Below, piece by piece: positions 45,352-53,392 of a stretch of 64,000 nt of DNA. A program made the translations under genes and the position numbers. The stretch lies in contig CALXTW010000001.1 of NCBI GenBank assembly GCA_944391515.1, positions 65,378 to 129,377 of the forward strand, in the 5' to 3' direction. The DNA comes from an uncultured Alphaproteobacteria bacterium. GTDB lineage: Bacteria; Pseudomonadota; Alphaproteobacteria; RF32; CAG-239. The notes below the pieces were generated by a model. It did no database searches and was not told where the DNA came from. It saw only the letters and a list, made by a program, of their open reading frames with translations. How positions within the stretch are numbered: the first letter of the stretch is position 1; each line of letters begins with the position of its first letter.

Positions 45352-45384
45352 AACCGCCCGGAATTGAGCCGAGCGGTTTTTTTT
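45352..45384. terminator. terminator between unknown gene and amidotransferase gene
   Basis: AACCGCCCGG (45352-45361) and CCGAGCGGTT (45369-45378) pair with a single mismatch over a 7-nt loop, then T8. It serves the plus-strand gene and, by symmetry, may serve the minus-strand amidotransferase. Confidence 0.75.
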
Positions 45385-45395
45385 ATTAACAAAGA

Positions 45396-45476
45396 TTAGC
45401 GGGAGAGAAGAGATTTCTTCTGCCAGCTTTGTCTTTGCAGTTGGGCTTGTTTATGCTGGAGAGCTTTTGCTGCCAG
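45396..45476 (-). other. in-frame continuation of the amidotransferase after a UGA
   Basis: After the UGA at 45477-45479, the same frame continues for 26 sense codons to a TAA at 45396-45398. The peptide begins LAAKALQHKQ and ends KKSLLSR, is rich in Gln, Lys and Leu, and has a helix-like pattern. The UGA falls where IYD-W-L would be natural (TGA for TGG), so this looks like a former or read-through C-terminal tail. Whether it is translated cannot be told from sequence. Confidence 0.5.
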
Positions 45477-46289
45477 TCAGTCATAAATTTTTTGCATTTT
45501 GGTATCGCCTTGGGCGGCAAAATCCTCAGGATGCCACTGGATACACAAAATGTTTTTCTCTTCATTGCCCCAGGCTTCCGGTATGCCGTCAGCGGTGGAG
45601 GCATAGATTTTGAGGTCCGACATCTTATCGTTGGGCATCATTGCCTCACGGTGGCGTGAGTTGGTTTTAATATGCCCTTCGCCTAAGATTTTTGCCAAAG
45701 GCGTGTCTGGATAGATGAACACGTCGTGTGCCTCCAATTCTTTGGTTTTGTGTTCCAAAGAGGTGTTGGTGTACTCTCCGAGGTTAGGGTACATTTTCAT
45801 GCCGTGCATGCCACCTATTATCTGTGAGCCGGCGCAGATAGTAAGTATCGCAATACCTTCTTTTTCAGCCTTCATAATTGAAGTTATGTAGGCATAAGCG
45901 CGGGTTCCAGGAGTACTGTCAACTTTTTGTGGATCCACATAGAATTCTTTTGGAGAATCAAATGAGCCACCCGGCAAAATCAGACCGTCAATACCATCCA
46001 TTTGCGCCAGATTTTCATTATAAGTCAAAAATCTGGGACGGACACCTGATTGGGCAATTGCCTTGGCGTAAGGCATATCAATCGTATAATAGCCTTTTTC
46101 ACGCCCCATCAGGAAGCCAACGATTGGTTGGTTGGCAAGAGGTTCTTTATTTGCCAGTTGGGCATAATCTTCATCGGACAACTGCAAAATAGGGGTAATG
46201 CCTTCTTTTGCAAAAGCCGACATCTGTTCATCACTAATGCCGTAAGCATTATACTCCGGCAAAAATTCTAAGTTTACGTTTTGTTTCAT
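45477..46289 (-). CDS. class I glutamine amidotransferase, peptidase C26 type
   Basis: A 270-residue protein of the gamma-glutamyl-gamma-aminobutyrate hydrolase (PuuD-like) family. The catalytic triad is intact: C152 in LTICAGSQIIGGM, H253 and E255 in QWHPE. GLILPGGSF is the family oxyanion-side loop. Such enzymes cleave gamma-glutamyl amide bonds; the exact substrate is unknown. The frame ends at a UGA that seems to replace a Trp codon, with 26 more codons behind it, so the tail may be cut or read through. The ATG lies behind AAAACAAAATT with no ribosome site; a promoter TTGACA/TATCAT with 16-nt spacer lies upstream on the minus strand (near 46334-46361). It is opposite to its neighbours. 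Confidence 0.78.
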   Translation of the reverse strand: MKQNVNLEFLPEYNAYGISDEQMSAFAKEGITPILQLSDEDYAQLANKEPLANQPIVGFLMGREKGYYTIDMPYAKAIAQSGVRPRFLTYNENLAQMDGIDGLILPGGSFDSPKEFYVDPQKVDSTPGTRAYAYITSIMKAEKEGIAILTICAGSQIIGGMHGMKMYPNLGEYTNTSLEHKTKELEAHDVFIYPDTPLAKILGEGHIKTNSRHREAMMPNDKMSDLKIYASTADGIPEAWGNEEKNILCIQWHPEDFAAQGDTKMQKIYD

Positions 46290-46376
46290 AATTTTGTTTT
46301 TTAGGTTTATAAAAATAAGTTATTAAATTTATGATAGCAAAACGGGGTGTTTTGTCAAATGATTTGTCAAAAATAT

Positions 46377-46404
46377 TTGATTTTTGAAAAGTTTGATGTA
46401 TAGT
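46377..46404 (+). promoter_or_regulatory. promoter of the gene at 46438
   Basis: TTGATT (46377-46382) and TATAGT (46399-46404) with a 16-nt spacer, 34 nt before the chosen ATG. It makes the longer frame beginning at 46384 unlikely to be coding. Confidence 0.5.
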
Positions 46405-46437
46405 GGGCTCAATTCACTTATTATAAACGTTATAATT

Positions 46438-47454
46438 ATGAAAACAGAAATTAAAAAAGATTATGAGTTAAGAAAAGTCGGAAACAAAATTGTTTTGCGA
46501 CAGATGAGTATTCCGGACTATGAGATGAAAACAACCCTTGTGGCTGATGAGATTTTAGACGTTAGCGATAATGTGTTTGCTTTGAAGTATAATGAAAAAT
46601 TTTTCTGCTTGTGTCGGGAAGATAAAAAAGGCCATCTTTTGCATACGGTATCTATCGTTGAGAAGTATGAAATTTTGGGCGAACAAATTGTCTATTCGCA
46701 AAACGGAACCTGGCATTTGTGGCAAGAGGATTTTCAGGTCAAAATTCTGGGCAAAGCTGAAGATTTGAACAATTTTTTGTTCGTGTTAAAAGTGTTTGAG
46801 GGTAAACTCTGGAGCGGAAAATATCTTTTCAGCTATTTCCAAGATGGAAAGCTTTGCCAAAAGGAATGTTCGGATTATGAGAAATTAGCCTCACAGAGCG
46901 CTCAAGGCTTGGAAGCCGATATTATGAAAATTCGGCTAAAAGACGATTGGCGATTTGTTAGCTGTATGCGGCGTCGTAAAATGAGTGCACATTTGGGAAT
47001 GAAACTTCCGGAAAGCACCTTTGAAACCAAAATTATTTTTACGGAAAGTCCTTGTTCGAAGCTGGTGGAATATGCCAATTTTGTTGAGGATTTTCTGAAA
47101 AAGAAAGTAGGTTTTGGTAATGTCTTATCAGAAGATTCTGTTCTGGTGAAAGCTTTGTGGGACGGAAAAACTCCTGATGCAAAGAGGGTGTTAGTACCTT
47201 ATTTTGAGGGGTGTTTGATGCAGAATTTGGACTTGAATATCTATGCCGATGTGTGGCGGATGTTTCAAGGTCATAAACGTGAAGTTTATCAAGTGAGTTG
47301 TCCGACGCTTGGCTATGAGCAAAATGCTGATGACGTGTTTATGGATAAATATAACGGGCAGAGTTGCTTGTTTGTTTGTCGAGGCAAAAAATCGGATAAA
47401 TTTGTTTGCGTTAAAGAAGGAATGCGATATCGTCTGGAACTCATAAAAGACTAA
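46438..47454 (+). CDS. protein of unknown function
   Basis: A 338-residue soluble-looking protein with many aromatic and Cys residues, e.g. NEKFFCLCREDKKGHLLH, QNGTWHLWQEDFQVK and NGQSCLFVCRGKKSDKFVC. The first half may be beta-rich with repeated strand patterns; I do not recognise a domain. ATG 46438 follows AT-rich sequence without a ribosome site; its promoter (46377-46404) overlaps the upstream part of the frame. It is the third of three genes placed between rbfA and truB and has its own strong terminator. Confidence 0.6.
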   Translation: MKTEIKKDYELRKVGNKIVLRQMSIPDYEMKTTLVADEILDVSDNVFALKYNEKFFCLCREDKKGHLLHTVSIVEKYEILGEQIVYSQNGTWHLWQEDFQVKILGKAEDLNNFLFVLKVFEGKLWSGKYLFSYFQDGKLCQKECSDYEKLASQSAQGLEADIMKIRLKDDWRFVSCMRRRKMSAHLGMKLPESTFETKIIFTESPCSKLVEYANFVEDFLKKKVGFGNVLSEDSVLVKALWDGKTPDAKRVLVPYFEGCLMQNLDLNIYADVWRMFQGHKREVYQVSCPTLGYEQNADDVFMDKYNGQSCLFVCRGKKSDKFVCVKEGMRYRLELIKD

Positions 47455-47468
47455 ACTCTATTTGCTTG

Positions 47469-47502
47469 AAAGTGCTTCTTTTTGAAAGAAGCACTTTTTT
47501 GT
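47469..47502 (+). terminator. terminator after the gene at 46438
   Basis: A perfect 13-bp stem, AAAGTGCTTCTTT (47469-47481) with its complement at 47485-47497, a 3-nt loop and a T-tract. Confidence 0.9.
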
Positions 47503-47550
47503 TGCCAGTCGAAAACTTATCCTTTAAACAAGAGATAAGGATGATAGGGT

Positions 47551-48459
47551 ATGAAACATAAAAAAGGCGAAAATATAAACGGTTGGCTGATTGTCGATAA
47601 ACCTCGGGATATCGGCTCAACGCAAGTGGTTAATTTGACCCGCAAATGGTTGAATGCCAAAAAGAACGGGCATGCCGGTACGCTCGATCCTTTTGCAACT
47701 GGCGTGTTGCCGATTGCTTTTGGCGAGGCAACAAAGCTTTTACCTTATGTGACAGATGGAAAAAAAGAATATGAATTTATCATTCAATGGGGCAAAGCGA
47801 CCAATACCGATGACTCTGAAGGGGAGATTATCGGAGAATCGCAAAAAATTCCGACAAGAGAGGAAATTTTAAGCGTTTTGCCGCAATTTATCGGCAAAAT
47901 AAAACAGGTTCCGCCGGCTTATTCTGCCATTAAAATCAACGGGGAACGGGCTTATAATTTGGCCAGAAAAGGTGAAGAGGTTGCCATTCCGGAGCGAGAG
48001 GTTGAAATTTATGCTCTGGAACTTTTAGAAGAATTAGAGAATCACCAAGCGCGTTTTCGGGTGGAGTGCTCAAAAGGGACTTATGTGCGCACACTCGGGC
48101 ATGATTTAGCTCAAAAACTGGGGACTCTCGGCTATTTGCAGGAGCTAAGACGCACAAAATGCGGTAATTTCGGGCTTGAGTCGAAAATTTTACTGGAAAA
48201 TATAAAAAATTTAGTGCATAGTATCCCCCTAAAAGAATTTTTGCTTCCGTTAGAAACATCTCTGCGCGACATCGCGGTGATTGCTGTTTCGGAAGTTGAT
48301 GCAAACAAACTTAAACTTGGACAAGGTGTGTCGCCAAAGGCTTATCAAGTGCAAAATTTGATTGGTCATGAGGCTGCCGCTTATTTCGAGGATAATTTGA
48401 TTGCGATTGTGCGAATCGAGGAAAAAAGAATTTCTCCGGTTCGAGTGTTTAATCTTTAA
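47551..48459 (+). CDS. truB: tRNA pseudouridine-55 synthase TruB
   Basis: Makes pseudouridine 55 in the T loop of tRNAs. The 302-residue protein has the catalytic [25 protein letters not shown] (Asp as the nucleophile), [20 protein letters not shown], and [19 protein letters not shown]. Length and order are typical of the family. It starts the truB-rpsO-pnp block. Confidence 0.97.
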   Translation: MKHKKGENINGWLIVDKPRDIGSTQVVNLTRKWLNAKKNGHAGTLDPFATGVLPIAFGEATKLLPYVTDGKKEYEFIIQWGKATNTDDSEGEIIGESQKIPTREEILSVLPQFIGKIKQVPPAYSAIKINGERAYNLARKGEEVAIPEREVEIYALELLEELENHQARFRVECSKGTYVRTLGHDLAQKLGTLGYLQELRRTKCGNFGLESKILLENIKNLVHSIPLKEFLLPLETSLRDIAVIAVSEVDANKLKLGQGVSPKAYQVQNLIGHEAAAYFEDNLIAIVRIEEKRISPVRVFNL

Positions 48460-48479
48460 TATGTATAAAGGATAAATTG

Positions 48480-48749
48480 ATGTCGATTACTAATGAAAAA
48501 AAACAAGAATTAATTAAAGAATATGGTTTAACCCCAGGTGATACCGGTTCTCCGGAAGTTCAAATCGCTATTTGGACCTACAGAATTAACGCTTTGATTG
48601 AGCACTTCAATACTCATCAAAAAGATTTACACTCTCGCTTGGGCTTGATGAAGATGGTTAGCCGCCGTCGTCACTTGTTGGATCACCTGAAATCTAAGAG
48701 CGAAAGCAGATATCAGGATTTGATTAAGAGATTAGACCTCCGTAAATAG
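48480..48749 (+). CDS. rpsO: 30S ribosomal protein S15
   Basis: Binds 16S rRNA early in 30S assembly. The 89-residue protein has the family body [53 protein letters not shown] 48480 has AAGGA 8 nt upstream; a TTG 3 nt earlier is not the start. It lies 20 nt after truB. Confidence 0.97.
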   Translation: MSITNEKKQELIKEYGLTPGDTGSPEVQIAIWTYRINALIEHFNTHQKDLHSRLGLMKMVSRRRHLLDHLKSKSESRYQDLIKRLDLRK

Positions 48750-49052
48750 GAATTTATTTAATGGGGCAATTAGGGCAATTTTATTTCGTCTCGCAATTAT
48801 GTACTTTGGTGTACGATATAATTTGTTTTGCCGTTAAAAAGAGCTCTCTTTGCTCCATTAAAATATTTTTTGATATGTGGAGAAGTCAGCCAAAATCAAC
48901 CTTTGGGATTGTTGCAGGCTGAACAAAGTTTGTTGAATGCGGGGCAGGGTGTTCCGCATTCGTTTTAAATCCTGCTTTCGGGCAGGTGGTCAGTTCGGGA
49001 AGGCTCGGATTGATTGATGTTTGTAAGAGAATATGAAAGAAAGGAAAGATAT
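48750..49052 (+). promoter_or_regulatory. pnp leader region without a gene
   Basis: A 303-nt stretch between rpsO and pnp. I find no credible gene. It contains a perfect hairpin GAATGCGG/CCGCATTC (about 48936-48962, 11-nt loop) and then CCTGC/GCAGG with a short loop (about 48972-48987). Smaller repeats with GTAC arms lie near 48800. In enteric bacteria pnp mRNA has a leader hairpin cut by RNase III and then by PNPase itself; a similar self-control here is an inference. Confidence 0.4.
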
Positions 49053-51173
49053 ATGATCAATTTTAATGTGGTTCGCAAAGAAATGGAATGGGGCGGACGC
49101 AAATTGGTATTGGAAACGGGTAAGCTGGCTCGTCAAGCGCAAGGGGCTGTCGTTGTTACCTATGGTGAAACCGAAGTTATTGCAACTGTTTGCGCAGCTA
49201 AAGAGGTAAAGGCTGATCAGGATTTCTTTCCTTTGACAGTTAATTATCAAGAAAAATACTATGCTACCGGTAAAGTTCCCGGCGGATTTATGAAACGTGA
49301 AGGTAAACCAAGCGAACGTGAAGTTTTGCTCTCTCGTTTGATTGACAGACCTATTCGTCCGCTGTTTCCGGATGCTTTCAAAAATGAAGTTCAAGTTATT
49401 TGTACCGTATTGTCTCATGACCAAGTAACCGATTCCGATATTCCGGCAATGATTGCCGCTTCGGCTGCTCTTAGCATTTCCGGTATTCCGTTTTTAGGCC
49501 CTATTGCTTCTGCTAAAATCGGCTATAAAGATGGTCAATATATTTTGAACCCAACAATTGAACAAATTAAAGAATCGGATTTGGAATTGGTAGTTGCCGG
49601 TACCAAAGAAGGTGTTTTGATGGTTGAATCCGAAGCTCAAGAATTGTCTGAAGAAACAATGCTTGGTGCTGTTATGTTTGGTTTTGAAAACTTCCAACCG
49701 GTTATTAAACTTATTGAAGAATTAAAAGCCGAAGCCGGAAAAGAACCTTGGAAAACTCCGGTATTTCCGCCTGAATTCGATGAACTCTACAAAAAATTGG
49801 CTGACGGATTTAGCGCTGATTTTGAAGAAGCCTTTAAGGAAACCGATAAGTTAAAACGTGGCGAACTCATTGCTCAAGCTTCTGAAAAATTCAAAGCTAC
49901 TTTGGATCCGGAAAACGAATTTGAACAACGCTATGCTCAAGATGCTATCGAAAAATTGATGCATCATGTTATGAGAGAAAAAGTTTTGACTACCGGTCAT
50001 CGTATTGATGGTCGTGATACCAAAACTGTTCGCCCAATTCAATGCGAAGTTGATGTTTTGCCGATGGCTCATGGTTCTGCCATTTTCACACGTGGCGAAA
50101 CTCAGGCTTTGGTTGTTACCACTTTGGGTACAGGTGAAGATGCGCAAGTTGTTGATGGTTTGATGGATGAGTATAAAGAAGACTTTATGCTGAACTACAA
50201 CTTCCCGCCGTTCTCAGTTGGTGAATGCGGTAGAATCGGTAGCCCGGGACGTCGCGAAATCGGTCATGGTAAATTGGCTTGGCGTGCAATTCATCCGATG
50301 TTGCCAAAAAATAAAGACAGCTTCCCTTATACCATTCGCGTGGTTTCTGAAATTATGGAATCTAACGGTTCTTCTTCAATGGCGACTGTTTGTGGTTCTA
50401 CCATGTCTTTGATGGCTGCCGGTGTGCCGATGACAAAACCCGTGGCCGGTATTGCTATGGGCTTGATTAAAGAAGATGATGGTCGTGTGGCTGTTTTGAC
50501 CGATATTTTGGGTGATGAAGACCACTTGGGTGATATGGACTTTAAGGTTGCCGGTACAAAAGACGGTGTGACCGCTTTGCAAATGGATATTAAAATTACC
50601 TCCATCACCAAAGAAATTATGGAAAAGGCTTTGGCTCAAGCTCATGAAGGTCGTATCCACATCTTGGGTGAAATGGCTAAGGCTATTGAAGCTCCTCGTC
50701 CGCATGTTTCTGACAAAGCTCCACGCATTATCGCTATTAAGATTCCGGTCGATAAAATCCGTGAAGTTATCGGTTCGGGTGGTAAGGTTATTCGTGAAAT
50801 TACCGAAAAGACTAACTCTAAAATCGATATTTCCGATGATGGTGTTATTCATATCGCTACCATGAAAAAAGAAGACGGCGATGCTGCTTTGGATTGGATT
50901 ATGGGTATTGTGGCTGAACCAGAAGAAGGCAAAATCTATAAAGGTGTTATTACCAAAATTATGGATTTTGGTGCTTTTGTTCGCTTCCTTGGAACGACTG
51001 AAGGTTTGGTTCATATCTCTGAAGTTAAAAATGAGAGAATTGCCTCTGTTTCTGACTTCTATAAAGAGGGTGATACCATTTGGGTTAAATGTATTGGCCA
51101 AGATAATCGCGGTAAGATTAAACTCTCTGCTAAAAGAGTTAATCAAGAAACCGGTGAAGACTTGGAAAAATAA
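49053..51173 (+). CDS. pnp: polynucleotide phosphorylase
   Basis: Phosphorolytic 3'-5' exoribonuclease and a core of the RNA degradosome. The 706-residue protein has two RNase PH domains (the first from [18 protein letters not shown]; the second from [13 protein letters not shown] with GEDAQVVDG), a helical linker, a KH domain ([14 protein letters not shown]-like [14 protein letters not shown]) and a C-terminal S1 domain ([19 protein letters not shown]). I start at ATG 49053, with AAGGA upstream and the family start [15 protein letters not shown]; the frame extends to 49014. Confidence 0.97.
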   Translation: MINFNVVRKEMEWGGRKLVLETGKLARQAQGAVVVTYGETEVIATVCAAKEVKADQDFFPLTVNYQEKYYATGKVPGGFMKREGKPSEREVLLSRLIDRPIRPLFPDAFKNEVQVICTVLSHDQVTDSDIPAMIAASAALSISGIPFLGPIASAKIGYKDGQYILNPTIEQIKESDLELVVAGTKEGVLMVESEAQELSEETMLGAVMFGFENFQPVIKLIEELKAEAGKEPWKTPVFPPEFDELYKKLADGFSADFEEAFKETDKLKRGELIAQASEKFKATLDPENEFEQRYAQDAIEKLMHHVMREKVLTTGHRIDGRDTKTVRPIQCEVDVLPMAHGSAIFTRGETQALVVTTLGTGEDAQVVDGLMDEYKEDFMLNYNFPPFSVGECGRIGSPGRREIGHGKLAWRAIHPMLPKNKDSFPYTIRVVSEIMESNGSSSMATVCGSTMSLMAAGVPMTKPVAGIAMGLIKEDDGRVAVLTDILGDEDHLGDMDFKVAGTKDGVTALQMDIKITSITKEIMEKALAQAHEGRIHILGEMAKAIEAPRPHVSDKAPRIIAIKIPVDKIREVIGSGGKVIREITEKTNSKIDISDDGVIHIATMKKEDGDAALDWIMGIVAEPEEGKIYKGVITKIMDFGAFVRFLGTTEGLVHISEVKNERIASVSDFYKEGDTIWVKCIGQDNRGKIKLSAKRVNQETGEDLEK

Positions 51174-51191
51174 TTTAGTCTTAATTTCAAC

Positions 51192-51222
51192 AAAAAGGGG
51201 TGGCTGGGCTGCCCCTTTTTTG
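51192..51222 (+). terminator. terminator after pnp
   Basis: AAAAAGGGGTGGC (51192-51204) pairs through 51208-51220 with two G-T wobbles and a 3-nt loop, ending in T6. Confidence 0.88.
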
Positions 51223-51223
51223 T

Positions 51224-51252
51224 TTGACAGAAAAGGGAATTTTGGGTATAGC
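51224..51252 (+). promoter_or_regulatory. promoter of the membrane protein at 51297
   Basis: TTGACA (51224-51229) and TATAGC (51247-51252) with a 17-nt spacer, 45 nt before the ATG. It directly follows the pnp terminator. Confidence 0.6.
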
Positions 51253-51296
51253 TGAAAATAATAATTTATTATTGTATAACTTAAAAATTTTTAGCT

Positions 51297-51821
51297 ATGG
51301 ATTATGTTTTTTATTGGATTTTCGGAATCCTGATTGCTCTTAATGTGGGTAATTTTTTGTTTGCTCTATTCAAGAAAAAGGTTATGAGTATCACTTCGCA
51401 AAGAGGTTGGGCTTATTATCTGTTATTTAAGCTAACGTTGGATATTTTCTTTTTTGTGGGGTATTTTGTCTCGACAAATCCTTTTAGCCGTTTTGAATTG
51501 TTTTTCTGGTTGGGGTTGGCAATTTTAAGTCAGATTTTGGCATTGCTTTCTATGAGGATTTTTAGAAAGAAGTTTACAAAGAAACTAATGTCAGGCGTTT
51601 ATTACTTTATGGTGAATCATGTTTGTTATCGCTCTGAGAGAATTTTCGGAGAGTTTGATACAGATTTTTGCTACTATCCTATAAGTGCAGAGCTTGATGT
51701 TAAATCTTTTGACTTGTACCAGCAAAGAAAAGTATTTCCTGTCGTCGTTAAATCTTGTGATTACGATGTTTGGAATTGGTTTTATGATGAAGGAGTGTAT
51801 ATAGTGGTTGCTCCTTATTAA
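51297..51821 (+). CDS. membrane protein of unknown function
   Basis: A 174-residue protein with three likely membrane helices (about residues 4-25, 40-60 and 66-88) followed by a soluble C-terminal half rich in Tyr, Phe, Asp and Cys (FCYYPISAELDVKSFDLYQQR; SCDYDVWNWFYDEG). No known motif. The ATG follows ATTTTTAGCT with no ribosome site. Own promoter and terminator. It is the first of three small membrane-protein genes between pnp and rplY. Confidence 0.6.
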   Translation: MDYVFYWIFGILIALNVGNFLFALFKKKVMSITSQRGWAYYLLFKLTLDIFFFVGYFVSTNPFSRFELFFWLGLAILSQILALLSMRIFRKKFTKKLMSGVYYFMVNHVCYRSERIFGEFDTDFCYYPISAELDVKSFDLYQQRKVFPVVVKSCDYDVWNWFYDEGVYIVVAPY

Positions 51822-51833
51822 TAATTTTGAAAG

Positions 51834-51868
51834 AGGCTTTTATCTGATATAAGATAAAAGCCTTTTTG
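51834..51868 (+). terminator. terminator after the gene at 51297
   Basis: A perfect 12-bp stem AGGCTTTTATCT (51834-51845) / AGATAAAAGCCT (51852-51863), loop GATATA, then T5. Confidence 0.9.
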
Positions 51869-51873
51869 TTTGT

Positions 51874-51901
51874 TTGACATTTTATGTTTTTTGTCTATAA
51901 T
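51874..51901 (+). promoter_or_regulatory. consensus sigma-70 promoter for the gene pair at 51953
   Basis: TTGACA (51874-51879) and TATAAT (51896-51901), both perfect, with a 16-nt spacer and TGTC just before the -10. It stands 5 nt after a terminator's T-tract and 52 nt before the ATG. It is the best match to consensus in the window, for a gene of unknown function. Confidence 0.75.
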
Positions 51902-51952
51902 GACGCTAATTTGTAAGTATTAGGAATATTATTAACAAAAATTTTTAATAAA

Positions 51953-52486
51953 ATGAGTCAGATAGTAATTTTGATTTATTGGGCGGTGGCTGGTGTCATT
52001 GTCTGGTTGGCTAATCGGTTTTGGTTGGCAAAGTCTTTGCCCCGATTGCAAGATATGCAAATGCAGTTTTGCTTGTTCTTAGTTTGGGGGCTGTTGTTTA
52101 GTGCTAAAAACTTTATTGGTTGGATAGCGCTTATCTTGGCTTTTTGCTACAAGTTTTGGATTGATTTTCGTTTGTGGCATCGGGCTAAAACAGGTGCAAT
52201 GTATCCTTGCATTGTTGATAAAATTGACAGTGAATTAAAGGGGAGAATCCTGACACACTTGACGGTTATTCCGGTGGTGATTGTTCAGACTTTGAACGAT
52301 AAAAAACCTGAAGAAAACCAAACCTATTGGTGTCGGGTGTTGAAATATTCAGTCCTTTCTACAAGAGTGGAGGTTGAGCTCTTGGAAAAAATGGATTGGG
52401 GTGAAAGTGCTCGATATTTTGCTTCAAAGAAAAGGAAAAGCAAAAAACTGAATTTAGCAAATTTTTATAAATCTTTAAAAAATTAA
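51953..52486 (+). CDS. membrane protein of unknown function
   Basis: A 177-residue protein with two or three N-terminal helices (IVILIYWAVAGVIVWLANRF; FCLFLVWGLLF; WIALILAFCYKFWI) and a basic, soluble C-terminal half ending in a Lys-rich stretch. No family recognised. The ATG lies behind TTTTTAATAAA, with no ribosome site. It shares the overall plan (N-terminal helices, soluble tail) with the gene at 51297 and is followed 4 nt later by the gene at 52491, so the pair is an operon driven by the strong promoter at 51874. Confidence 0.6.
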   Translation: MSQIVILIYWAVAGVIVWLANRFWLAKSLPRLQDMQMQFCLFLVWGLLFSAKNFIGWIALILAFCYKFWIDFRLWHRAKTGAMYPCIVDKIDSELKGRILTHLTVIPVVIVQTLNDKKPEENQTYWCRVLKYSVLSTRVEVELLEKMDWGESARYFASKKRKSKKLNLANFYKSLKN

Positions 52487-52490
52487 TATC

Positions 52491-52790
52491 ATGGAACTAA
52501 TTGTTTTAATTGCAGTGCTGGTGTTTATGTTTGCTCTTGTTTATTGGAAAAATGTTAGAGTGGACATTGAGGCAAAAAAAGCTACTAAACAACCTGTAGA
52601 GGTTGAAGCCAAGTTGGAATTTTTTTCAGATGAAGATGGTTGGCATGCCGTCTTTTATAAAGATGAGGTTCTTTGCTATGGGGTTTTTATGAATCTTAGT
52701 GAAGGACAGGTAACAAAAGGAGTTACTGTTCCCGCGGTGATTGAAGAAGAACCTACGGCGGACAATGAGTTCTATCTTTTGAAGGCTTAA
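52491..52790 (+). CDS. small membrane-anchored protein of unknown function
   Basis: A 99-residue protein with a single N-terminal helix (MELIVLIAVLVFMFALVYW) and an acidic soluble part (KLEFFSDEDGWHAVFYKDEVLCYGVFMN). No motif recognised. The ATG follows ATTAATATC with no ribosome site, 4 nt after the preceding gene. The soluble part may be a small beta fold. Closed by a terminator. Confidence 0.55.
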   Translation: MELIVLIAVLVFMFALVYWKNVRVDIEAKKATKQPVEVEAKLEFFSDEDGWHAVFYKDEVLCYGVFMNLSEGQVTKGVTVPAVIEEEPTADNEFYLLKA

Positions 52791-52798
52791 AACTTTAC

Positions 52799-52827
52799 AA
52801 AGAGGAGGTGGAAACATCTCCTCTTTT
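52799..52827 (+). terminator. terminator after the small membrane-protein genes
   Basis: AAAGAGGAG (52799-52807) and CTCCTCTTT (52818-52826) make a 9-bp stem with a 10-nt loop that ends in T4. Confidence 0.75.
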
Positions 52828-52867
52828 GGTGTTTAAAAAGCTCTTGAAATATTGAAAATAAAGGTGT

Positions 52868-52925
52868 AAAAGAGTCCTACTCGTCGGACACCCCTGGAGG
52901 TCTGCGAGAGTTTAATTTTTTTATA
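52868..52925 (+). promoter_or_regulatory. rplY leader with two mutually exclusive hairpins
   Basis: The leader can form CTCG-(T)-CGGAC / GTCTG-CGAG (from about 52879), a 9-bp stem with one bulged T, followed by TTTAATTTTTT as in an attenuator. Alternatively GTCC pairs with GGAC using the same GGAC. The 3' arm contains TGCGAGAGT, as in loop E of 5S rRNA where L25 binds, but the other loop-E strand is not present. A regulatory role for L25 is an inference. Confidence 0.4.
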
Positions 52926-52937
52926 AGGAATATAAAG

Positions 52938-53228
52938 ATGGCAGATATTACTTTTGACGCTCAATTGCGTGAAAAAGCAGGTAAGGGGGCAGCTCGTGCA
53001 TGTCGTCGTGAAGGTCGCGTTCCTGCGGTTATTTACGGTGGTAACAAAGAAGCCCTGTTGATTAGCTTGGATCCGGTTCAATTGGAGAAAGCTTTGGATA
53101 TGGTCGGTTTCTATGATGCCGATATCGAAATCAATGTTGATGGCAAAAAACACAAAGTCGTTTGCCAGGATGTTCAATTCCATCCGGTTAGCGATAAGCC
53201 GTTACACGTCGATTTTCTTAGAAAATAA
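52938..53228 (+). CDS. rplY: 50S ribosomal protein L25, short form
   Basis: Binds loop E of 5S rRNA. The 96-residue protein has the L25 core: LREKAGKGAARACRREGRVPAVIYGG, DADIEINVDGKKHKVVCQDVQFHPVSDKPLHVDFLR. Most alphaproteobacterial homologues carry an additional CTC domain (about 200 residues in total); here only the N-terminal domain exists, as in the enteric form. AAGGA precedes the ATG. It is followed by pth, the conserved order. Confidence 0.93.
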   Translation: MADITFDAQLREKAGKGAARACRREGRVPAVIYGGNKEALLISLDPVQLEKALDMVGFYDADIEINVDGKKHKVVCQDVQFHPVSDKPLHVDFLRK

Positions 53229-53273
53229 CGGTTAAAATCTGTATAAAGGTTTACTCATACAGAAATTTTAAGA

Positions 53274-53324
53274 GGCGGAAAATTCACGTATCTAGGTGTA
53301 CGCTAAAATTTTCCGCCCTTTTTT
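53274..53324 (+). terminator. terminator after rplY
   Basis: GGCGGAAAATT (53274-53284) and AATTTTCCGCC (53307-53317) form an 11-bp stem with an inner CGTA/TACG pair, then T6. A smaller hairpin CTGTAT/ATACAG precedes it. Confidence 0.85.
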
Positions 53325-53392
53325 CTTATTATTAGATTCTTTTCCAGAACTTTAACGATTATGTTCTGAGGAAATGAAAGAAAAGGTCAAAG

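Noticed and set aside
45477-45479. UGA decoded as tryptophan throughout the genome (code 4)
   Set aside because: addA, gmk and mltA end in UGA at places where the next gene overlaps or follows directly, and Trp is written TGG in all long genes without in-frame UGA.
45386-45604. Separate 72-residue frame at the 3' end of the amidotransferase gene (minus strand)
   Set aside because: It is in another frame, overlaps the conserved QWHPE part and has no start signal. The meaningful continuation is the in-frame one behind the UGA.
46384-46437. Longer N-terminus for the unknown protein at 46438
   Set aside because: The extension begins at TTG inside a clear promoter (TTGATT-16-TATAGT), so it cannot be part of the mRNA from that promoter.
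52879-52912. Full mimic of 5S rRNA loop E in the rplY leader
   Set aside because: Only the TGCGAGAGT strand is similar; the partner strand with GGTAGT is absent, so I keep only the weaker claim of a possible regulatory hairpin.
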